DNA of 64,000 bases from CAYOSU01 sp964541255 (GCA_964541255.1 CAZIPL010000002.1:13346-77345); one strand, 5' to 3'. Positions 26,200-33,795 are shown, counted from the first letter of the stretch. Translations and numbers: made by a program. The notes: generated by a model from the sequence alone, not told the origin.

Positions 26200-26592
26200 A
26201 TGGCAGATAAAAAGAAAGTCATCAGAAGAAGACGTGAACTTAAGAACATTGACAAAGGTCAAGTTCATATTCAGACTTCTTTCAACAATACTATCGTTAC
26301 CATCACAGATATGCAAGGTAACACGATTTCTTGGTGCAGCGCAGGCTCCTTGGGCTTCCGCGGCTCGAGAAAGAGCACTCCGTACGCAGCTCAGCAGGCT
26401 TCCGAAAAGGCAGCTATGGCAGCTAAAGAGCACGGACTTCGCAGCGTAGAAGTATTTGTAAAAGGTCCCGGACAGGGTCGTGAATCGGCAATCAGAGCTT
26501 TGCAGGTATGCGAAATCGAAGTTACCATGATTCAGGACGTTTCGCCCATTCCTCACAACGGATGCCGTCCGCCGAAGAGAAGAAGAGTATAA
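26200..26592 (+). CDS. rpsK: 30S ribosomal protein S11
   Basis: S11 is part of the platform near the mRNA exit. The 130-aa product has GQVHIQTSFNNTIVTITDMQ, SWCSAGSLGFRGSRKSTPYAA and the end DVSPIPHNGCRPPKRRRV. GGAGG precedes the ATG. Confidence 0.98.
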   Translation: MADKKKVIRRRRELKNIDKGQVHIQTSFNNTIVTITDMQGNTISWCSAGSLGFRGSRKSTPYAAQQASEKAAMAAKEHGLRSVEVFVKGPGQGRESAIRALQVCEIEVTMIQDVSPIPHNGCRPPKRRRV

Positions 26593-26607
26593 CGGAGGTA
26601 AGAAAAT

Positions 26608-27234
26608 ATGGCAAGATATACAGAAGCGGACTGCCGTCAGTGCAGACGTGAAGGTTGCAAGCTCTTCCTTAAGGGAGACAGATGCTATACGAAGAAATGC
26701 GCTCTCGAGAGATATCCTTCCGTTCCCGGAAAAGATCCTCACGCTCCGAGAAAAAAACAGAGCGGCTACGCATTGCAGCTTCGTGAAAAACAGAAAACAA
26801 AGAGAATTTACGGCGTTCAGGAAGGTCAGTTCAGAAGTTATTATGAGAAAGCAGACCGTATGAAAGGCGTTACCGGTGAGAACATGTTGTCTCTCCTCGA
26901 AAGACGTCTCGACAACGTTTGCTACCGTATGGCTATCGGAACGTCCCGTTCGCAGGCAAGACAGCTCGTTACACACGGTCATATCACCGTTAACGGCAAG
27001 ACGGTCAGCATTCCGTCTTATCTCGTTTCTACCGGCGACGTAATTTCCATCAAAGAAAGCAAACGCAACAACGGTGTCTTTAAAGATATGAAGACAGCTA
27101 AGAAGCCTACCTGCCCCAAGTGGTTGGATTTCGATCCCGAGAAGCTCGAAGGAAAGATTTTGGCTATGCCGCAGCGTGACGACATTGACGCAACGATTGC
27201 TGAACACATGATCGTCGAGTTGTATTCTAAATAA
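26608..27234 (+). CDS. rpsD: 30S ribosomal protein S4
   Basis: S4 nucleates 30S assembly and often autoregulates. The 208-aa product carries the zinc cysteines CRQCRREGCKLFLKGDRC-type cluster, the S4 RNA-binding fold LERRLDNVCYRMAIGTSRSQ, and the C-terminal MIVELYSK. Its place inside the alpha operon is usual for Clostridia and many other bacteria; in Bacillus it lies elsewhere. Confidence 0.98.
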   Translation: MARYTEADCRQCRREGCKLFLKGDRCYTKKCALERYPSVPGKDPHAPRKKQSGYALQLREKQKTKRIYGVQEGQFRSYYEKADRMKGVTGENMLSLLERRLDNVCYRMAIGTSRSQARQLVTHGHITVNGKTVSIPSYLVSTGDVISIKESKRNNGVFKDMKTAKKPTCPKWLDFDPEKLEGKILAMPQRDDIDATIAEHMIVELYSK

Positions 27235-27246
27235 TAAGTAAGCCCC

Positions 27247-27262
27247 ACCCTTAAAAAAGGGT
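27247..27262 (+). promoter_or_regulatory. Small hairpin before rpoA
   Basis: ACCCTT and AAGGGT pair around AAAA (27247-27262) between rpsD and rpoA, without a following T-run. It may be an mRNA-processing or stability hairpin. Confidence 0.4.
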
Positions 27263-27296
27263 TACAAAAACAAAATCAGGAGGATAACTTAGAATT

Positions 27297-28250
27297 ATGA
27301 TGGAAATGAAAATGCCAAACATCACGGTTGATGAGTCACAAGATAAATCCTCGGCGAAGATCGTTGTCGAACCTTTGGAAAGAGGCTTCGGCACGACCTT
27401 AGGCAATGCTTTAAGAAGAATTTTGTTGTCGTCGCTTCCCGGCTCCGCACCCGTCGGAATCATGATTGAAAACGTTAAACATGAGTTCTCGACAATCCCC
27501 GGAGTAACCGAAGACGTTGCAGATATTATTCTCAACCTCAAAGGTTTAGCGGTTAAAACGACGTCGACCAATCCTACGTTCGGAAAATCGGTATTCATTC
27601 ACAAGAAAGGTCCTTGCGTAGTAAGGGCTGAGGATATCGAGACTGATGCAGAAGTTGAAATACTTAACAAAGACGCATTGATCTGCACGATCGACGAAGG
27701 CGGCGCTCTCAATATGGAGATCGTCATCGGTCGCGGCAGAGGTTATTGCAATGCAAACTTCAATAAGAGCGATAAGAATCCCATTGATTTTATCGCGATC
27801 GATTCTATCTTCACTCCCGTTAAGCACGTCAACTATAAGGTTGAAAACACGAGAGTCGAGAACAGCATCGATTATGATAAACTTACTCTTGAAGTAAAGA
27901 CAAACGGTACGTTCGCAGCTAAGGACATCGTAAGCCTTGCGGCAAAGATTATGGAAGAGCATTTGAAACTTTTCGTAAATCTTTCGGAAGAGCTTAAAGA
28001 TTCGACAATCCTTATTGCACCCGAAGCAGATCAGCAGATCGAAAGATTGAAAATGAGCATCGAAGAGATGGATCTTTCCGTTCGTTCTTTCAACTGCTTG
28101 AAACGTGCGGGTATTCATACCGTAGAAGATTTAACAAAGAAAACCGAAGACGACATGCTCAAAGTCAGAAACCTTGGAAGAAAGTCTCTTGACGAGGTAA
28201 TTCATAAGCTTGAAAGTTACGGTTTAAATTTAAAGAATAACGAAGAATAG
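27297..28250 (+). CDS. rpoA: DNA-directed RNA polymerase subunit alpha
   Basis: RpoA forms the dimer that organises the RNA polymerase core and contacts UP elements and activators. The 317-aa product has the N-terminal domain with ERGFGTTLGNALRRILLSSL and the C-terminal domain with FNCLKRAGIHTVEDL and VRNLGRKSLDEVIHKL. The AGGAGG at 27278 lies 13 nt before the ATG, an unusually long spacing, but no closer start codon exists in frame. Confidence 0.97.
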   Translation: MMEMKMPNITVDESQDKSSAKIVVEPLERGFGTTLGNALRRILLSSLPGSAPVGIMIENVKHEFSTIPGVTEDVADIILNLKGLAVKTTSTNPTFGKSVFIHKKGPCVVRAEDIETDAEVEILNKDALICTIDEGGALNMEIVIGRGRGYCNANFNKSDKNPIDFIAIDSIFTPVKHVNYKVENTRVENSIDYDKLTLEVKTNGTFAAKDIVSLAAKIMEEHLKLFVNLSEELKDSTILIAPEADQQIERLKMSIEEMDLSVRSFNCLKRAGIHTVEDLTKKTEDDMLKVRNLGRKSLDEVIHKLESYGLNLKNNEE

Positions 28251-28262
28251 GAGGATACAACC

Positions 28263-28766
28263 GTGAGAAAGTTGGGAAAAACAACGACACAGCGCATGAG
28301 CATGATCAAAAACCAAGCGTCTGAACTCCTTTGGTACGGCAGAATCGAAACCACCTATTTCCGTGCAAAAGAAGTCGCAAAATATGCTGAAAAGCTTATT
28401 ACCCTTGCGATGAATACCTATGAGGACAAGCTCGAGGTAACCAAGAAGGGCAAAGACAAAGACGGAAAGGAAATCGAAATCAAAACGATTAACGACGGTG
28501 CAAAGAGACTTGCTGCAAGAAGAACGCTTATGGCAAAACTCGTTGACCTTAAAGAGCCTAAAAAAGAAGGCGAATCTAAGTCTGAATATGCTGCAAGAAC
28601 GAAGGATATTAACCATCCTTTGATCGAGAAGATGTTCGGCGAAATCGCTCCCAAGTACGCTAAGAGAAAAGAAGAGCTCGGTCAGGGTGGCGGATATACG
28701 AGAGTATATAAGCTTTCCGACAGAAAGGGCGACGGCGCTACTAAGGCTATCGTAGAATTGATTTAA
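28263..28766 (+). CDS. rplQ: 50S ribosomal protein L17, enlarged
   Basis: L17 lies beside the exit tunnel. The N-terminus RKLGKTTTQRMSMIKNQASEL and the ends VDLKEP and GGYTRVYKLSDRKGDGATKAIVELI match the family. Two inserts, one after ITLAMNTYEDKLEV and a longer one rich in Lys/Glu before INHPLIEKMFGEI, enlarge it to 167 aa from about 115. Start is GTG 28263 after AGGAGG. Confidence 0.95.
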   Translation: MRKLGKTTTQRMSMIKNQASELLWYGRIETTYFRAKEVAKYAEKLITLAMNTYEDKLEVTKKGKDKDGKEIEIKTINDGAKRLAARRTLMAKLVDLKEPKKEGESKSEYAARTKDINHPLIEKMFGEIAPKYAKRKEELGQGGGYTRVYKLSDRKGDGATKAIVELI

Positions 28767-28824
28767 TTTCAAATCAAAAGCTTGCAAAAGAAACTCTTTT
28801 GACTAAGCAATTCAAAGTAAATGG

Positions 28825-28854
28825 AAAAGGACACTTGCTTAAGTGTCCTTTTTT
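28825..28854 (+). terminator. Rho-independent terminator of the ribosomal super-operon
   Basis: AAAAGGACACTT (28825-28836) pairs with AAGTGTCCTTTT (28841-28852) around GCTT, with a T-run. It is a strong terminator 58 bp after rplQ. Confidence 0.9.
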
Positions 28855-28866
28855 GATTGGAAAGTA

Positions 28867-29037
28867 TTACTTTTTGATAGGGATTTGAATTTCGGTAAGG
28901 TAATTATCTTCGTTTTCGTCGTCACAGCAACCGTGGATATAAATTTCTCTAATTGCTCCGTCGATTTGATACCCTTTTTCTTTATCCATTGAAAGTCGTG
29001 CGCAATTGAGTTTTAGCGGCAATCGATTTGCAAAATC
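28867..29037 (-). pseudogene. Decayed fragment of an effector-binding-domain (GyrI/BmrR-like) protein
   Basis: The minus strand from 29037 to 28867 reads an open frame ending KGYQIDGAIREIYIHGCC then a short acidic run, then NYLTEIQIPIKK and a stop. This matches the C-terminal end of effector-binding domains, where GY(E/Q)I.G..RE.Y and TEI(Q/Y)(I/F)P(I/V)KK are typical. Upstream the frame is closed by a stop at 29038-29040. A 40-residue version could start at ATG 28989 but has no ribosome site. I read it as the tail of a lost gene. Confidence 0.6.
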
Positions 29038-29180
29038 TTAAACTCACTCATAATACGTTTTGGTATTATTTCGTTCGTTTGCCTTGATTTTTGTAAAAGT
29101 TGTCGTAGCGTGTATTGTTAATGTGCGATTGAATCATTTATCAATCTGCAAGTTCTTTTTTACAGGATAATCAGAAAGAT

Positions 29181-29214
29181 AAATCGGTTTATAATGTATA
29201 TTATAAACCGATTT
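29181..29214 (-). terminator. Large inverted repeat after fhs, likely its terminator
   Basis: AAATCGGTTTATAA and TTATAAACCGATTT form a perfect 14-bp inverted repeat (29181-29194, 29201-29214), 37 bp past the fhs stop in its reading direction. The following bases are T-rich but not a pure T-run. Confidence 0.6.
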
Positions 29215-29251
29215 GCAATTGAAAATGCAATTTAGATTATAACAGACTAAA

Positions 29252-30910
29252 TCAAAACAACCCGTTTACTTCGGCGGTTTCGTCGTCGATAGTCATTCCG
29301 ACCGCAGCGGGGGTTTTGCTAAGTCCCGGCATAAGCATCATATTGCCTGCAATGCCGACAACGAACTCCGCACCGCTTCGCAAAACGACTTCGGATATAG
29401 TGATTTCAAAGTTTTCGGGGCGACCGGGCTTTGTCTGGTCGTCGGACAGCGAATATTGCGTTTTTGCGATAACAACGGGAAGATCGCCGTAGCCCATTTC
29501 TTCGAGCTTTTTAAGCTCTTTTTCCGCACTTGTCGAAAAGGTTACGCCGTTTGCTCCGTAAATCTTTGTCGCGACGGCGATAAATTTATCTTTAAGAGGA
29601 ATATCGTCGGGGTAGGAGAGAGTAAAGCCGTTCTCTTTTTCGCAAAGCTCGACGACTTTTTTTGCAAGCTCCGTCGTGCCGTTGCTTCCTTTTGCCCATT
29701 CTTCGGTGAGAATTGCCTCGACGCCATAGCTTTCTACGCCGTTTTTGAGCGTTTCAACCTCTTTTTCGGTGTCGGACGTAAACTTGTTAATGGCAACTAC
29801 AACGGGCAAATTATATACGTTTTTGATGTTCTCGATGTGCTTATATATGTTGCCTAAACCCTTTTCGAGCGCCTCGACGTTTTCTTCGTTAAGCTCTGTT
29901 TTCTTGACTCCGCCGTGCATTTTGAGCGCTCGTATAGTTGCTACCAAAACGACAAGATCGGGTGTGAGGTTTGCCTTTCTGCATTTTACGTCGAGGAATT
30001 TTTCCGCACCTAAGTCGGCACCAAAGCCCGCTTCGGTAACGGTATAATCGGAAAGTCCCATTGCCATACGCGTTGCGATGATACTATTGCAGCCGTGCGC
30101 GATATTGGCGAAAGGCCCGCCGTGGACGATTGCAGGAGTACCCTCTAAGGTCTGAACGAGATTGGGCTTAATCGCCTCTTTCAAAAGAATAGCCATAGCG
30201 TTTTCGGCTTTCAAGTCTTTTGCATAAACGGGTTGCTTACTTCTGTTATAGCCGATAAGAATATTTCCAAGTCTTCTCTTTAAGTCCTTGAGATTCTCGG
30301 ACAAGCACAAAATCGCCATAATTTCGCTTGCCGCCGTAATAGTGAAACCGTCCTCACGGGGTGTCCCATTGGTGGCTCCGCCAAGTCCGACGACGATTTT
30401 ACGCAAGCTTCTGTCGTTAAGGTCAACACAGCGTTTGAAAATAACGCGGGTGGGGTCTATGTCAAGCTCGTTCCCTTGGAAGATGTGGTTGTCTATCATC
30501 GCGGAAAGAAGATTGTTCGCAGATGTAATCGCGTGGAGATCTCCCGTGAAATGCAGGTTAATTTCCTCCATTGGGACAATCTGAGCGTACCCTCCGCCCG
30601 TTGCTCCGCCTTTAACTCCGAAGACGGGGCCTAAGGACGGCTCTCTAAGAGCAAGGCATACGTTCTTTCCGATTCGCTTAAGTCCGTCGGCAAGCCCGAT
30701 CGATACCGTCGTTTTTCCTTCGCCGGCGGGGGTGGGGTTTATTGCGGTAACCAAAATGAGCTTTGATTTCGGGCTTTTCGGCGAGCCTTCGAGCTTTGCC
30801 ATATATTTGCCGTAAGGCAAAACGTCGTTCTTATCTATGCCGAGCTTTTCCGCTACGTCGAAGATATTTTCGGGTGTATATTCTCTTGCGATTTCGATGT
30901 CTGTTTTCAT
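29252..30910 (-). CDS. fhs: Formate-tetrahydrofolate ligase
   Basis: Joins formate to tetrahydrofolate with ATP, making 10-formyl-THF for purines or the acetyl-CoA pathway. The 552-aa product starts MKTDIEIAREYTPENIFDVA, has the P-loop-like TPAGEGKTTVSIGLADGL, EPSLGPVFGVKGGATGGGYAQ, the MEEINLHFTGDLHAI region, and the end of the family MMLMPGLSKTPAA. I chose ATG 30910, with GGAGG 5 nt upstream, over the in-frame TTG at 30922. It stands alone on the minus strand between the ribosomal operon and the peptide operon. Confidence 0.97.
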   Translation of the reverse strand: MKTDIEIAREYTPENIFDVAEKLGIDKNDVLPYGKYMAKLEGSPKSPKSKLILVTAINPTPAGEGKTTVSIGLADGLKRIGKNVCLALREPSLGPVFGVKGGATGGGYAQIVPMEEINLHFTGDLHAITSANNLLSAMIDNHIFQGNELDIDPTRVIFKRCVDLNDRSLRKIVVGLGGATNGTPREDGFTITAASEIMAILCLSENLKDLKRRLGNILIGYNRSKQPVYAKDLKAENAMAILLKEAIKPNLVQTLEGTPAIVHGGPFANIAHGCNSIIATRMAMGLSDYTVTEAGFGADLGAEKFLDVKCRKANLTPDLVVLVATIRALKMHGGVKKTELNEENVEALEKGLGNIYKHIENIKNVYNLPVVVAINKFTSDTEKEVETLKNGVESYGVEAILTEEWAKGSNGTTELAKKVVELCEKENGFTLSYPDDIPLKDKFIAVATKIYGANGVTFSTSAEKELKKLEEMGYGDLPVVIAKTQYSLSDDQTKPGRPENFEITISEVVLRSGAEFVVGIAGNMMLMPGLSKTPAAVGMTIDDETAEVNGLF

Positions 30911-30952
30911 AGTTGCCTCCAAGTGAGATTAAAAGCAAAAAAACTTTTTTCT

Positions 30953-30981
30953 ATTGTATCATAAAAAGTATCGTTTGAAAA
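30953..30981 (-). promoter_or_regulatory. Possible promoter of fhs
   Basis: On the minus strand TTTTCA (30981-30976), 17 bp and TACAAT (30958-30953) lie 43 bp before the fhs start. The -35 box is weak. Confidence 0.4.
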
Positions 30982-31205
30982 CCCTTTTTTAAAATATTTT
31001 TCGTGGGATTTATTGGCATATATATTGAATAAAACCAAGTTGACTAAGCTAAAATAAGTTTTGCCTAAAATATCGAAATATGCCGTTACGTTTTTTGCGA
31101 TTATCTTTATTGTATTTTGAGAAGTTACTTTCAGGTTTTGCAATTTGATTGCAATAAATGTTCGATTTATAGTATCAATGGATAGCCGATACGCAAAGTA
31201 GTTCC

Positions 31206-31245
31206 AAAATAAAAAACTGCGTAAGCTTTTTTTGCTTACGCAGTT
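31206..31245 (-). terminator. Terminator of the three-peptide operon
   Basis: AACTGCGTAAGC (31215-31226) and GCTTACGCAGTT (31234-31245) form a perfect 12-bp stem with a 7-base loop. On the minus strand it is followed by a TTTTTTATTTT run and lies just past the last peptide gene. On the plus strand the following TAGTCTTTTTT could make it bidirectional. Confidence 0.85.
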
Positions 31246-31259
31246 AGTCTTTTTTGTTA

Positions 31260-31358
31260 TTACATTCTCGAATTAGTCGTCATAAAAAGTCTTCCGTATA
31301 AATCTACCGTTTTTTCCATGCTCTTGACGAATTTTCTGACCTTTCTTTTAAGTTTCAT
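31260..31358 (-). CDS. Small peptide P1 of a three-member tandem family (32 aa)
   Basis: A 32-residue peptide, third in the operon and 40 bp after P2. The segments are MKLKRKVRKFVKSMEK (1-16) and TVDLYGRLFMTTNSRM (17-32). An AGGAGG lies 7 nt before the ATG at 31358. It shares Met1, Leu3, Lys4, Arg5, Arg8, Phe10, Lys12, Met14, Glu15, Lys16, Leu20, Gly22, Arg23, Phe25 and Asn29 with P2 and P3. The first half would form a basic amphipathic helix; net charge is about +8. There is no cysteine and no classical leader. It is the most divergent of the three. Function unknown. I do not recognise the family: candidates are a leaderless bacteriocin, a peptide signal or a membrane-active toxin. Confidence 0.7.
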   Translation of the reverse strand: MKLKRKVRKFVKSMEKTVDLYGRLFMTTNSRM

Positions 31359-31398
31359 AATAATACCTCCTGTTTTCTTAACATTTTTCGTTTTCTAA

Positions 31399-31497
31399 TT
31401 ATATGGCAAAGTTGTTGACGATAAAGAATCTTCCGCGAAGTTCCGTGTTTTTCTCCATATTTTTAATAAATTCTCTGATTCTTCTTTTAAGCTTCAT
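31399..31497 (-). CDS. Small peptide P2 of a three-member tandem family (32 aa)
   Basis: A 32-residue peptide with segments MKLKRRIREFIKNMEK (1-16) and NTELRGRFFIVNNFAI (17-32). GGAGGG lies 8 nt before the ATG at 31497. Against P3 it has eight codons that differ only synonymously and six codons with amino-acid change out of 32, which points to selection on the protein. Spacing to P3 is 36 bp, to P1 40 bp. Net charge is about +6. The pattern Leu3, Ile7, Phe10, Ile11, Met14 places the hydrophobic residues on one helical face. No known family recognised. Confidence 0.75.
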   Translation of the reverse strand: MKLKRRIREFIKNMEKNTELRGRFFIVNNFAI

Positions 31498-31533
31498 AAT
31501 AAATACCCTCCTATTTTCTTTGCGTTTTTCTAA

Positions 31534-31632
31534 TTACATAGCAATATTGTTTGTGATGAAAAGTCTTCCGCGAAGTTCTGTGCTTTTCTCCATGTTCTTG
31601 ATAAACTCTCTAATTCTTCTTTTAAGTTCCAT
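31534..31632 (-). CDS. Small peptide P3 of a three-member tandem family (32 aa)
   Basis: First gene of the operon: segments MELKRRIREFIKNMEK (1-16) and STELRGRLFITNNIAM (17-32). GGAGG lies 9 nt before the ATG at 31632. It shares KRRIREFIKNMEK and TELRGR exactly with P2. The net charge is about +4 because residue 2 is Glu. It follows the promoter and repeat array at 31662-31745. Three similar short peptides with no processing enzyme beside them recall leaderless multi-peptide bacteriocins or small signal families, but this is analogy only. Confidence 0.75.
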   Translation of the reverse strand: MELKRRIREFIKNMEKSTELRGRLFITNNIAM

Positions 31633-31661
31633 TTTAAATTACCTCCGAATCTTTATTTCTG

Positions 31662-31745
31662 GTTATAGTATGCGCTTTGTCAATAAATAAATGTGAACTT
31701 AAACGTAAACTTTTCGTAAAATGACGTTAAATAAACGTAAACTTT
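31662..31745 (-). promoter_or_regulatory. Promoter and phased direct-repeat array of the peptide operon
   Basis: On the minus strand a TATAAC -10 box (31667-31662) is preceded at 17 bp by a poor -35 (TTATTT), as in activated promoters. A TTGACA also occurs at 31683-31678 but has no matching -10. Upstream, AAAGTTTACGTTT occurs twice (31745-31733 and 31713-31701), and ACG occurs four times at 10-11 bp steps (plus-strand CGT at 31704, 31715, 31725 and 31736), so all face one side of the helix. TACGTTTAT matches the LytTR half-site pattern I remember. Confidence 0.5.
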
Positions 31746-31962
31746 CTGGTTTTATTAATTTTATTGAAAATATTAATCCGATTTTTGAAATGAGTTATAA
31801 ATTGGTTTATATACTATGTTGTGCAAAATCGACAGGGAATAATCGTTTTTGTCATAGGCGTTATTTGTCGGGGAAACGGAAGATAACGAACTTAAAGTAA
31901 TCTCGAGATTTTTGGCATTTTTTATATATTACGGAAACGAAAGAAGAATAAATGCAAATATG

Positions 31963-31991
31963 TTGAAATATGCCGAAAAAAGTGTTAAAAT
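31963..31991 (+). promoter_or_regulatory. Promoter of mscL
   Basis: TTGAAA (31963-31968), 17 bp and TAAAAT (31986-31991) lie 30 bp before the mscL start, with AAAGGAG in between. Confidence 0.75.
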
Positions 31992-32021
31992 GTCGGCGGA
32001 GTATATAAAGGAGCGAAAGAT

Positions 32022-32615
32022 ATGAAAAAGTTTTTTTCGGAATTTAAGAAATTCATTCAGCGCGGAAACGTTGTAGATCTCGCCGTCGGCGTTATCATCG
32101 GCGGAGCGTTCAGCAAAATTACGTCAAGCCTTGTCAACGACGTTATCATGCCGCTTATTACGGCGATATTCGGTTTGTTCGGCGTCAAGGGCGGCGTAGA
32201 AGGTATGAGTATCGTTTTGAACGGCGTACCTAAATACGTACTCGACACTTCCACAAATACGCAAGTTTTGAACTCCGAAGCGATTTTGTGGAACTACGGC
32301 AATTTTATCCAGACCGTTATCGACTTTTTGCTTATCGCGTTCGTATTGTTTGTTATTATTAAAGCACTTAATTTTGCTAACGACGAATTGAAAAAAGTTA
32401 CGGAGAAATCCCCTTTCACGAAAGCAGAGCTTAAAGCGTTGAGAAAAGAGGGAAAGAGCTATCTCGAAATCAAAAAGCTCGAGGACGAAAAGAGAGCGGA
32501 GCTCATTGCCGAGGCAAAGAGAAAGGAAGAAGAGGCAAAAGCAAACGCGCCCAAGACGGAAGCTCAGCTTTTGCAAGAAATTATCGACCTTTTGAAAGAG
32601 CAAAAAGCCGAATAA
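32022..32615 (+). CDS. mscL: Large-conductance mechanosensitive channel MscL with long C-terminus
   Basis: A membrane channel that opens under hypo-osmotic stress to release solutes. The N-terminal signature FKKFIQRGNVVDLAVGVIIGGAFSKI and the first helix are clear, and the second helix is near IQTVIDFLLIAFVLFVIIKAL. At 197 aa it is longer than the usual 120-150 because of a charged helical tail (EAKRKEEEAKANAPKTEAQ and EIIDLLKEQK), probably an extended cytoplasmic bundle. It is a single-gene unit with promoter and terminator. Confidence 0.93.
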   Translation: MKKFFSEFKKFIQRGNVVDLAVGVIIGGAFSKITSSLVNDVIMPLITAIFGLFGVKGGVEGMSIVLNGVPKYVLDTSTNTQVLNSEAILWNYGNFIQTVIDFLLIAFVLFVIIKALNFANDELKKVTEKSPFTKAELKALRKEGKSYLEIKKLEDEKRAELIAEAKRKEEEAKANAPKTEAQLLQEIIDLLKEQKAE

Positions 32616-32680
32616 TCTTGACATAAATAAATCTATAAAACACGATTGCGTTTATAAAAAATCGTATTTATACCTAAACA

Positions 32681-32709
32681 AAAAAGTGCTTTTAACAAGC
32701 ACTTTTTCT
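32681..32709 (+). terminator. Rho-independent terminator of mscL
   Basis: AAAAAGTGCTT (32681-32691) pairs with AAGCACTTTTT (32697-32707) around TTAAC, followed by CTT. The remaining 240 bp to 32950 are AT-rich and I see no gene in them. Confidence 0.85.
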
Positions 32710-32950
32710 TTATATGAGATTGTTTTTTTGACTGTGGAATAAGTGAATTATTATTTTGATAATTCGTTTTATAAAATGACGGTTTAGACAAATAATTCTT
32801 TTGATTATTAGATTGAAACAATCGTGATTTTAGATAAAAACAGCATCGCCGTTTGATTGTGACTTTGGGGTTTAGATATTATAAAAAATTATTAGTAGAT
32901 TTTTCGAATCAATTTAGATTAATCTCGATTGCTTCGGCATTTCAATGGTA

Positions 32951-33766
32951 TTAAAGCAAGTTTTCGTTTTGCTTATCTTTTATCAAGGCGATGTATTTGT
33001 CGATAGCGGACAGCCAAGAAGACATATCGAGCTTTTCGCTCAAAACAACCGACTCGCCGTTTTTGATTGTGGCTAAAAAATCTTTTTGAATTCTTCGAAA
33101 TTGCTCTGCTAATTCTTTTTGATCGATTAGCTCCAACATCGTGATGCCGTCAAGAAGTGTTGTTCGGAACAAAGTGTTCATTTCTAAAACAAGCTCGTCT
33201 TTCGTTTTTATCGCTTGGCAAAAGTTTTGAATGTCGAGTTTATATTGCTCCAATACTAATAAAGAGCGAAGAAATAAATCTTCGAAATTCGGAGTGGAAA
33301 TAGGGGATTTTTCTATTGTGGCAACAATTACAATGTCGTCTAACCGTTCTATCAACTCTTTTTCCGTTAAAAGCAATCTTTCGGGTTCACTACTATTTTC
33401 ATGTTTGTTGTTGATAAAAACAAAACGGTCACCTTCGATTTCGGAATAGACGACGGCGTGTTTTTCCGTTTGGGTTATTTTTAGACCTATCATGGCGGTG
33501 CTACATTTACGAAGATAATCGAGTAAGTCGCGGCTTTTTACGGCGGTTTCCGTCATGGAAAAGCCCAATGTGTTCAAATATAGGTTGAAATGATTTGCGG
33601 TTTGCAGCATTGAGCCCGATGAGTAGATACCGTCGTTATATTCAAATAAGTATGGCAAATTCATTCCTAATGCAATTTGCCTATCTTCCGCGTCTAAGCC
33701 GTGACGTAGCAACATATTTGCAACTCCCGCAAAGGCACAAGACGAGTTAAAGGTCATATATTTCAT
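32951..33766 (-). CDS. C39/BtrH-like papain-fold protein of unknown function
   Basis: A 271-aa protein without signal peptide or membrane segments. The N-terminal 130 residues look like a papain-like C39 or BtrH-N domain: the Cys in TFNSSCAFAGVANMLLRHG, then LGMNLPYLFEYNDGIY, then the His in TEKHAVVYSEIEGDRFVFINN. The order Cys, His, Asn fits a cysteine peptidase or acyltransferase fold. The C-terminal half is helical (EDLFLRSLLVLEQYKLDIQNF and onwards). No clear ribosome site precedes ATG 33766. It lies 1.3 kb from the peptide operon on the same strand, with mscL between on the other strand; a link is unproven. Family is uncertain. Confidence 0.55.
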   Translation of the reverse strand: MKYMTFNSSCAFAGVANMLLRHGLDAEDRQIALGMNLPYLFEYNDGIYSSGSMLQTANHFNLYLNTLGFSMTETAVKSRDLLDYLRKCSTAMIGLKITQTEKHAVVYSEIEGDRFVFINNKHENSSEPERLLLTEKELIERLDDIVIVATIEKSPISTPNFEDLFLRSLLVLEQYKLDIQNFCQAIKTKDELVLEMNTLFRTTLLDGITMLELIDQKELAEQFRRIQKDFLATIKNGESVVLSEKLDMSSWLSAIDKYIALIKDKQNENLL

Positions 33767-33795
33767 AAAATAGTTCGGTTTTCAAAAATAACGAA

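Noticed and set aside
31260..31632. The three similar units as a CRISPR-like or simple DNA repeat array
   Set aside because: The unit is about 137 bp, similarity is confined to the coding parts, and third codon positions vary, which fits duplicated genes.
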